Shown: positions 14,501-19,800 of the stretch, piece by piece
How the letters are laid out: each line of letters opens with the position of its first letter
How positions within the stretch are numbered: position 1 is the first letter of the stretch
DNA from: Leguminivora glycinivorella
Taxonomy: Eukaryota > Arthropoda > Insecta > Lepidoptera > Tortricidae
Assembly (NCBI RefSeq): GCF_023078275.1
Contig: NC_062983.1
Coordinates: 15,679,001-15,743,000 of the forward strand
Direction: 5' to 3'
DNA: 64,000 bases
Made by a program: the position numbers and the translations under genes
The notes under the pieces: model-generated
What the model was told of the DNA's origin: nothing
The model's input: only the letters and a program-made list of their open reading frames with translations
The model's database searches: none

Positions 14501-14519
14501 CGCCTTCCACGGCTGCCAT
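5514..14519 (-). CDS. Snap25: SNAP-25-like t-SNARE, copy A (7 coding exons, one frameshift)
   Basis: SNAP-25 supplies two helices to the SNARE bundle that drives vesicle fusion at the plasma membrane. Coding exons on the minus strand: 14519-14442, 13518-13477, 12844-12796, 10814-10697, 9912-9779, 6904-6760 and 5579-5514, all with GT..AG sites. About 210 residues would be expected, the usual family size. The N-terminal SNARE helix covers roughly residues 20-80 and includes LDDQGEQLDNIE with the zero-layer Gln. The membrane-anchoring linker reads WCGLCTLPW. The C-terminal helix starts ITNDALEDEMEE and contains SNQNNQIERI with the second Gln. Exon 6 is one base short (a run of five A's, genome 9898-9902), so as written translation stops in the linker and the second helix is lost. 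Identity to SNAP-25 is clear; assignment to Snap25 rather than Snap24 is not settled. Confidence 0.85.
5731..5928 (+). repeat. Dispersed repeat family R1, internally deleted
   Basis: It has the R1 start and R1 end, but the TAGCTCCCGAACGG block is missing. It lies in the last intron of SNAP-25 copy A. Confidence 0.75.
6101..6238. mobile_element. MITE with CGATCCGATATCGG inverted repeats
   Basis: The ends share CGTTTTCACATTATCCGATC in inverted orientation, with an extended ~30-bp arm. The same termini close the larger element at 21679-22390, so the two belong to one family. Confidence 0.75.
6433..6622 (-). mobile_element. 5'-truncated tRNA-derived SINE (minus strand)
   Basis: The body matches, in reverse, the tail of the SINEs at 62348 and 63567: GTGTGATGAGCACAGATATT through GTAAGAATGTCC and an ATTT-repeat tail. 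The tRNA head is missing. Confidence 0.8.
6760..6904 (-). CDS. Snap25: SNAP-25 copy A, exon 7 (second SNARE helix)
   Basis: The 145-nt exon has acceptor CCAG and donor GTAAGA. It encodes ITNDALEDEMEECMVQVNTN onwards through NMALDIGSELSNQNNQIERI and QRK. The Gln in SNQNN is the expected zero-layer residue. It is open and intact, unlike its counterpart in copy B. Confidence 0.9.
6991..7096. mobile_element. Palindromic MITE (GGCCCGTTTCTCG ends)
   Basis: Inverted arms GGCCCGTTTCTCGAAAGGTAC... and ...AAACGGGCC enclose TTGTATTACAAGTGTG and its complement. A second copy lies at 39011-39127. Its core is inverted relative to the ends, as expected if the palindrome arms can flip. Confidence 0.75.
7098..7411 (+). 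mobile_element. tRNA-like SINE
   Basis: The head GGTAGCCTAGCGGTAAGTAT resembles a pol III A box. GGTTCGAACCCCG at about 7139 is a B box. The body (GTCGCTTTTCGGTGAAGGAA, AATGCCGGGATAACGCAAGG) is typical of an old lepidopteran SINE; a partial relative is at about 46690-46760. Intronic in SNAP-25 copy A. Confidence 0.65.
7412..8335 (+). mobile_element. Non-LTR retrotransposon 3' end: RT C-terminal fragment
   Basis: The open frame ending at 8179 encodes the last part of a LINE reverse transcriptase. It has the catalytic LSYADDMVLLSPS motif, a thumb-like ISGLVRLLRICESYASTHG stretch, and a long tail containing VKSFKYLGHIL. The part of the frame upstream of about 7430 comes from the SINE. After the stop there is an AATAAA signal and a TTA microsatellite tail near 8307-8330, the usual end of a 5'-truncated LINE. 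The clade is not certain. It sits in an intron of SNAP-25 copy A in the opposite orientation. Confidence 0.85.
8336..9045 (+). repeat. Probable LINE 3' UTR ending in an ATT microsatellite
   Basis: A GC-richer block begins CTCGGGACCATGGGGTCCCG and ends GCTTATTATTATTATT. It contains two similar GCAAGCC-rich segments (8860-8880 and 8925-8945). No reading frame has protein homology. The microsatellite end and sharp composition change suggest a truncated LINE 3' region; this is inference. Confidence 0.5.
9046..9778. other. Intron sequence of SNAP-25 copy A
   Basis: AT-rich with no recognised exon. An inverted pair around AACCAACCAATGG and CCATTAAATTGGTTGGTTGG (9610-9705) hints at a degraded TIR element. 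Confidence 0.4.
9779..9912 (-). CDS. Snap25: SNAP-25 copy A, exon 6 (linker), 1-nt frameshift
   Basis: Acceptor TTACAG at 9913 onward and donor GTTAGG below 9779. The 134-nt exon is one short of the 135 needed for its phases (1+132+2); the copy B exon is 138 nt and in phase. The 3' part in the SNAP-25 frame reads WTGKNEGKVVNNQPQRVMTD, then RNGCGPMTGYIGR, a close family match. The frame entering from exon 5 meets TGA about 20 codons in. The missing base fits a five-A run (T's at 9898-9902) where six would keep frame. No alternative splice site tried rescues it. Confidence 0.85.
9987..10243 (+). repeat. Dispersed repeat family R2
   Basis: It begins ACTAGCTTTTGCCTGCGGC and ends TTATAATATTAGTATGGA. 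The core includes GACAAAAAGTAGCCTATGTC and ACGGACAAACAAACAGACAC. Other copies are at 31605, 54671 and (inverted) 55948. This is a common lepidopteran non-autonomous element; the CTAG-type end suggests a Helitron-like origin, which I cannot prove. Confidence 0.75.
10697..10814 (-). CDS. Snap25: SNAP-25 copy A, exon 5 (end of first SNARE helix and Cys linker)
   Basis: The 118-nt exon between TTACAG and GTACGT encodes QLDNIEKGMNTVHTDMHQAE, then KSLKEMEKWCGLCTLPWK. The palmitoylation patch has only two cysteines (WCGLCTLPW) where SNAP-25 proteins usually have three or four. Phase 2 in, phase 2 out. Confidence 0.9.
11370..11469. mobile_element. Partial MITE copy (CATTTCTCAAAACTGAAAG)
   Basis: A diverged copy of the element that follows directly. 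Its right end runs into the GGGCCC start of the neighbour. Confidence 0.6.
11465..11585. mobile_element. MITE (GGGCCCATTTCTC ends)
   Basis: The inverted ends are GGGCCCATTTCTC / GAGAAATGGGCCC, with inner inverted AAGTTACAAGT-type repeats. A third copy is at 17624-17738 in SNAP-25 copy B. The end motif is like that of the 6991 element (GGCCCGTTTCTC). Confidence 0.7.
11586..12795. other. Intron 4 of SNAP-25 copy A, no further exon seen
   Basis: Only scattered short frames are present. A moderately GC-rich block at 11890-12060 contains no recognised domain. Confidence 0.4.
12796..12844 (-). CDS. Snap25: SNAP-25 copy A, exon 4
   Basis: A 49-nt micro-exon encoding SKEAGIKCLVALDDQGE (last codon split) between CTAG and GTAAGA. 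It carries LDDQGE with the zero-layer Gln of the first SNARE helix. The copy B exon differs at one residue (K to Q). Confidence 0.9.
13477..13518 (-). CDS. Snap25: SNAP-25 copy A, exon 3
   Basis: A 42-nt exon encoding SLETTRRLLALTEE between TTCAG and GTAACT. It matches the SLESTRRMLALCEE region of insect SNAP-25. Phase 0 at both ends. Confidence 0.9.
13598..13690 (-). mobile_element. Degraded SINE tail (minus strand)
   Basis: A diverged match to the 3' body of the tRNA-derived SINE family (CTTACACAGATTAACAGAG, GGTAAGCTCAAGAAGGC). No head region is present. Confidence 0.55.
14442..14519 (-). CDS. Snap25: SNAP-25 copy A, exon 2 (start codon)
   Basis: The acceptor TTTCAG ends at 14521; one base later ATG opens 26 codons, MAAVEGVGQGTELEQIQAKS then RDVANK, up to donor GTCAGA. 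Copy B has the same arrangement. An upstream non-coding exon is therefore required. A plausible donor (ACAAGTAAGTT) reads from about 15042 on this strand, but that exon is not proven. Confidence 0.88.
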
Positions 14520-15607
14520 TCTGAAAAAAAAAATAACAATGTTAAGGCGCATTTGCACGCGTGTCACTTGTAAAAAAGAAACAAATCGGTAATGAGTTGT
14601 ATAGCGAAACAAAATTATTGTGTGCCAGTTATAATAGCGATAATGAATGAAGTGTTTAAATTTATTGCGGTAATTGAGACTTTTAAGACAAAAGCACTGT
14701 TAACCAAAGAAAAAATAAAAAATCAGTATTTGGTAGTGTTAGTTCTAACTGTGAACGAACCACAAAGAACTGTGTACTAACTATATGTACTAGGTATTGT
14801 AGACAGGGTATGTAAATGAGCTCCATGGGCCTAAAAGGTCAAGGTAGACTTAACACGAAACCCAAGTGGGGCATATATCGATCTAACATGAACTAATATT
14901 TTCTTTATCTATGCCTATAATGTATGCTTATGAATAAATTAATGCATAAAAATCGATCATTAAGTGTGTTTTAAAACTGCAAACGTTCTTAATGAGACTG
15001 TTTAATTGCAAAATATAAAAGTGTGTTTTATAACTTACTTGTTTTAAATATAGGTTCGGGCAACGGTGAAGGGCTGTTTAATATATCACAGAAATCCTGA
15101 GTAAAGGAATAATTGCACTAATACGCAGAACAACAATGATTGTGAACAACTTAGTGACAGCACATTTTACCGCAGTACGGCGCAGTTGACTAGCTACTTG
15201 CTACGGATGGGACTGAACGGGGCATGCGCATTGTGAACGAGCCCTGGAAAACTATGCGCGGTCATTATTTGATGTATTGGACTGGACAGTGCAAACTATT
15301 TTCTAAGAGTTATTCAAATAAAGGTACAATCTAATTTTGAATATATTTATAATACCTACACATTTTAATAAATAATGCATTTCGAATTTAGAGTCAATAG
15401 GTATTTCGTATTTTGGACTAATACAATTTTAAATAAGCCAAATCCATAAATAAAATTGTTAAAAGGCACCTTTACATTTTCGTTTATATTATAATTATGA
15501 ACGATGTTGCTACTCGGCGACAGATGGCGCGATATGTCATTAATATGACTAGAAAAATATTGAATAGACTCGATCGGCGAACAAAGATACATGATTTGAT
15601 TTTGTTA

Positions 15608-16160
15608 GGGTTCCGTAGTCAACTAGGAACCCTTATAGTTTCGCCATGTCTGTCTGTCCGTCCGTCCGTCCGTCCGTCCGTCCGTCCGTCCGCGGATAAT
15701 CTCAGTAACCGTAAGCACTAGAAAGCTGAAATTTGGTACCAATATGTATATCAATCACGCCAACAAAGTGCAAAAATAAAAAATGGAAAAAAATGTTTTA
15801 TTAGGGTACCCCCCCTACATGTAAAGTGGGGGCTGATATATTTTTTCATTCCAACCCCAACGTGTGATATATTGTTGGATAGGTATTTAAAAATGAGTAA
15901 GGGTTTACTAAGATCGTTTTTTGATAATATTAATATTTTCGGAAATAATCGCTCTTAAATGAAAAAAAAGTGCGTCCCCCCCTCTAACTTTTGAACCATA
16001 TGTTAAAAAAATATGAAAAAAATCACAAAAGTAGAACTTTATAAAGACTTTCTAGGAAAATTGTTTTGAACTTGATAGGTTCAGTAGTTTTTGAGAAAAA
16101 TACGGAAAACTACGGAACCCTACACTGAGCGTGGCCCGACACGCTCTTGGCCGGTTTTTT
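15608..16160 (+). repeat. Dispersed repeat family R3 (GGGTTCCGTAG ... TTGGCCGGTTTTT)
   Basis: It starts GGGTTCCGTAGTC with the short inverted GGAACCC, contains a CCGT microsatellite (about 15655-15690), and ends GACACGCTCTTGGCCGGTTT. A second, fuller copy is at 58137-58712. It lies between the two SNAP-25 genes. Confidence 0.75.
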
Positions 16161-16184
16161 TTATAAGTCGCGCGTTTATTGGCG

Positions 16185-16275
16185 CGATACCGCTCAAGAC
16201 CGAGCAAAGTGGCGTGCTCTTGTGTTGGAGGCCAAAACTCATTTTGGGTTATCGCGCCAGCCAAGTAAGTAAGTA
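16185..16275 (+). mobile_element. LINE 3'-terminal coding scrap
   Basis: One frame reads DRAKWRALVLEAKTHFGLSR then QPSK and a stop, followed by AAGT repeats. This matches the extreme C-terminus of RTE-like LINE ORFs in Lepidoptera and the usual short tandem tail. Confidence 0.65.
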
Positions 16276-16764
16276 TAAGTCGAATAATTCTAAATGTCAT
16301 ATTCATTAAAAAAAATGATTTTTTTTTGTGGATACCTAAGGAATTGCGTTGCAAATTACTAATAAAATAAATAATCCACTATGTTTTTAAATATATGTAA
16401 ATATTTATTAAATTTTATAGGGTTAAGTCTTAAATTTGGCGTAAGCATTCAGATTATTTTTCAATTATTTAAGCACCCACACAATATAAACCATCACAAA
16501 TTACGAAATAATTACATCAATAAATAAAATGAATAATAAACCTAAATTATATTTTGTTTATTTTTAATTACTAAATTAAAAACGAATAGATGTTGCATGC
16601 CCTTTCTAATATATTATTAGCTTGCTGCAACTTAAAAATCGTATAGGTACTTGTATAAAAATAGCGACTTCACTTTCAAACGCGATATCAAATGGTGACA
16701 TAAATAGCTCTACAATATAATATTGGTTAAAAAGTTATTGTCAGTAGATGAACGTGGGCAGTGT

Positions 16765-16830
16765 TTAATTCTTCATAAGTTTGTGCGCTCTCTCGTTGGC
16801 TATCTTCAATTCTTCCACATTCGAATCAGC
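16765..16830 (-). CDS. Snap25: SNAP-25 copy B, exon 8 (C-terminus)
   Basis: A 66-nt exon with acceptor TGCAG, encoding ADSNVEELKIANERAHKLMK then N and TAA in the original frame. Because exon 7 is out of register, this exon is read in the wrong frame in the sequence given. Confidence 0.85.
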   Translation of the reverse strand, partial: ADSNVEELKIANERAHKLMKN

Positions 16831-19800
16831 CTGCAAAAAGACAAAAAAATCTTACTACACACATTGATTCACTATGACTAAGGGCCAGTTGCATCAACCA
16901 CATTTGATAGACACATCATCGTCACGCAGCAGACGACTATGGAACTTCCCGTACAATAAAATTTAACGAACGCTTTAACGGTGACAGACGGTTTAATGCA
17001 ACAGCCCTAAGATTGACTATTACTCCCAGAATTAGGAATCCAAACTGTTACATCAGTATTCATAAAAAGCCTCAATAGAATCGTTCCACTTCAAATTTAA
17101 TAAATCTAATGGTCATAATTGTGACGTTATCTGGGTAAAGGGACCTTATTGTTGATGGCGCTTACGTCCCGCGGCGTCGTATTTGTATACGAACATCGCT
17201 CATAACGCCGTAAGCGCCATCGACAATAAGGTTCCTTTACCCAGACAATGTCACAATTTTGTAAGTTTGGTATACCTATCAAAAGTTTCAAGATATCATT
17301 GGCAGAGAAAGTAAATTGACCTCGTTTTTTCAATCTGACGTCCGGTATGGCTCAGTCGGTAGTGACCCTGCCTGCTGAGCTCGCGGTTGTGGGTTCGAAT
17401 CCCGGTAAGGGCATATATTTGTGTGATGAGCACAGATATTTCTTCCTGAGTCATGGACGTTTTCTATGTGAACATGAACATTGAACACCCAGCTCCATCC
17501 TGCTAAGCTGGCTGTTCTGGTTGCACTCTTCGAAGTCCTCTAGCTTGTGAAATACATGAACACCCAGCTTACTTACCTTGGTGTCCATTCTCCTAAGCTG
17601 GTTGTTCTGATTTCACTCTTGCAGGGGCCTATTTCTCAAAACCGAAAGTTACAAGCGGAAGTCTCTTTCCGACCTGTTATATCAGACATTGACAACCGCT
17701 TGTAAATTGTAACTTGTAGCTTCGAGAAATGGGCCCCTGGTCCTCTATCTCGTGAAACACATGAACATCCAACAGCCTTACCTTGATCTCCATCCTTTAA
17801 GCTGGTTGTTCTGGTTTTCGAGCTCGGAGCTGATGTCCAGAGCCATATTCCTCAGGTTCCCGATGTTGGTGCTCACCTGCACCATACATTCTTCCATCTC
17901 ATCTTCCATAGCGTCGTTTGTTATCCTGAAAGGAAATTACACAGTCTTCAAATGACTGTGAAGTCTAAGACAAAACTGACAGCGTCGACATGTGAAATAG
18001 CCGTATGTGACATGCCCTTTTTTATTTCGAATTACGGGACCCTTCTTCAGTATGACCGAGGTTTTTTTTTAAATTGTTATTATACTTATTCATTGGCTTA
18101 CTCATGGCCACAGATTAGCCGAGGCGAAAAAGTGACCTAGGATGGAACTAATTCGATAGATGGATGGACTTTACTCACGGCAAGCTACATCAATCACTGA
18201 GTGTTAAACATTGAACTAGTTTTGGATGATTATTGAAGCATCTGAGGACACATAACCTAATTTTTATTTGGTTTTAACCGGGATGAATCTTTTGACAGAG
18301 AACGCCAACCAAATTTAAGCTAAAGAAATTCCGTCCGAGAATGCCGTCATATTTGTCATATATTATAGCACATCGAGGGTTTACTGGTGAAACCCGATAA
18401 ATCGAGATAATTTGTCCTTGAAATAACAACATTGGAAATTGCACATAGTTCGAATTTCAAAAACCAGTTTGCTCAACTTATCGGGTTTCACCAGTAAACC
18501 CTCGATATAAGGTATTACGAATTAATGTCGAAGGAAGTAACAGGAAAACCGAGGAAAAGGTGGTTGGACTGCGTGAAAGATGATATATTAAACGTAAACA
18601 AGTGAAAGATGAGATGACGGGCGACAGAGAGGAATGGAAGAAAGGAAGGAAGGAGTCTGGGATAAGGGCAGGCCTATAAGCTGTTGATACTGACCTGCCA
18701 ATGTATCCGGTCATAGGTCCACAAGCGTTTCGGTCGTCGGTCATTACTCGCGGTGGTTGGCTACTCACCACCACCTTGCCGTCGTTCTTGCCGTTCCAAA
18801 CGGCGTCGTCCGATTTGTTTTTTGGGGGACCTCTGTAATCAAAATAAAATTGGTAAGAAATTAAGGAGCGTATTTCGCATTGCGATGAACCGAAGGTGTG
18901 AAGTTTTCGAACCACAGACTTACCGCAAAAGCGGATGTCAAAATTACCTGCCTATCTATTGCAAAATATAGGTAAGTCTTTGACTAAGAAATAAATTTTG
19001 TGCTGCAGCAACCGGGCTTATTTTTTAAATTCTGATTTTAGGGAACATATTATTTTACTGTAGAATGAAATATCAATGCTTTTTGTACCTTTTCCAAGGG
19101 AGTGTGCAGAGCCCGCACCACTTCTCCATCTGCTTGAGACTCTCTTTAGCTGTGTTCATGTCGGAATGCACGTCGTTCAGTCCCCTTTCGATGTTATCCA
19201 GCTTTTCTGTGAGGTATAATTATAATATTTTAGAAACAAGAATTGCAATGCTGCCAATGCCAGTACCTATAGTTGTAAAATTCTGAACTTCTAGTATACA
19301 TAATCACATTAGGTTTTAGATATGATATGGATGATTTGAAGTCGTGGTCCTCAATTTCAAAAACGTATTATAGATGGGCAAACTGTACAAGGCAACTCAT
19401 ACGATCGATATGCAAATCGTAAAACGAAACGAGTAGATACATTTATAGGTAAGTAAATAACACAACCCATTCTTTTCTGTACCTATACATGGAGTCCTCA
19501 TATCACAGCTCAGAAGCACTCGCAATATAATGCCAGGTTAAATATAATTATTAAGGCAGGCTCCTAGAATACATCTATTCGTACTAATCATTATAAAACA
19601 TTGAGGAATTAAAGGGGGTTTACCTCCCTGGTCGTCAAGAGCGACAAGGCATTGTATGCCTGCTTCCTTGCTCTAGCAGCATTAAAAGAAGGGACAAGTG
19701 TCAATATTCACTAGCAGGGCTAAGATGCATGACTGTTTGCCATTTGTCACCAGGTCTGTTACGTTTCAACAAGATCGTAAGTGCAAAAGTGACGCATTAT

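Noticed and set aside
17341..17403. tRNA gene
   Set aside because: A and B boxes are present but the cloverleaf is incomplete and the SINE body follows. The same applies at 62348, 63567 and 7098.
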